Shown here: piece by piece, positions 16,836-16,853 of the stretch
Layout: each line of letters starts with the position of its first letter
How positions within the stretch are numbered: the first letter of the stretch is position 1
NCBI GenBank assembly: GCA_031269635.1
Contig: JAISYY010000050.1
Span: forward strand, 1-16,853
Length of the DNA stretch: 16,853 nucleotides
From: Tannerella sp.
Lineage (GTDB): Bacteria > Bacteroidota > Bacteroidia > Bacteroidales > Tannerellaceae
Direction of reading: 5' to 3'
Program-made: the position numbers and the translations under genes
Notes under the pieces: generated by a model
What the model was told of the DNA's origin: nothing
Database searches by the model: none
What the model saw: only the letters and a program-made list of their open reading frames with translations

Positions 16836-16853
16836 TATAATTATTATATTATT

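Larger units (their letters stand above)
16261..16853 (-). other. Long AT-rich leader/intergenic region upstream of the susCD block
   Basis: This 593-nt stretch has no gene I can support. It contains, in minus-strand order, a -7-like box, the GC-rich hairpin, a second -7-like box, the G10 tract and the intrinsic terminator. The last 206 nt (16261-16466) before the susC ATG contain no exact TAnnTTTG box. TAATTTTC near 16285-16292 is one base off, without a spaced -33. The true susC promoter may therefore be ECF-sigma dependent, as the STN domain suggests, or lie upstream of the terminator with read-through control. That is inference. Confidence 0.5.

Overview
This window is a glycan-uptake gene cluster of the phylum Bacteroidota, most likely order Bacteroidales. 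The evidence is two tandem SusC/SusD pairs, Bacteroidota-type -7 boxes (TAnnTTTG), weak or absent Shine-Dalgarno sequences, and lipoprotein signal peptides on the SusD and accessory proteins. Every convincing gene is on the minus strand, so transcription runs from high to low coordinates. Base composition is moderate in the genes and very AT-rich in the leader. I cannot name a genus.

Layout in transcription order. (1) 16261-16853 is a leader region with no convincing protein gene. It holds a candidate promoter at the window edge, a G10 tract (C10 on plus), a GC-rich hairpin and a strong minus-strand intrinsic terminator or attenuator. (2) 16260-12844 is a full-length SusC-type TonB-dependent transporter with an STN signalling domain. 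(3) 12823-10994 is its SusD-type lipoprotein. (4) 10953-8116 is a second SusC-type transporter, short and lacking the STN and carboxypeptidase-like N-terminal domains. (5) 8103-5824 is a second SusD-type lipoprotein, unusually long because a roughly 160-residue carbohydrate-binding-like domain interrupts it. (6) 5823-5572 is a non-coding gap with a 42-nt tandem repeat that folds as a chain of hairpins, followed by a good Bacteroidota promoter. (7) 5571-2719 is a large unrecognised lipoprotein. (8) 2706-1252 is a lipoprotein with a probable galactose-mutarotase-like fold. (9) 1207 to beyond base 1 is a secreted, probably TIM-barrel, glycosidase-like protein, cut by the window edge.

How the genes probably work together: the two SusD lipoproteins would capture a glycan at the cell surface and pass it to their SusC partners for TonB-driven import. 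The three downstream exported proteins would bind or cleave the glycan, or remodel it. The STN domain on the first SusC points to control by an ECF-sigma/FecR-type anti-sigma pair, which is not in this window. I recognise no established glycoside hydrolase or lyase family among the three downstream proteins, so the substrate cannot be assigned. They are the best candidates here for undescribed enzymes. The repeat/promoter gap may uncouple expression of the transporter block from that of the enzyme block.
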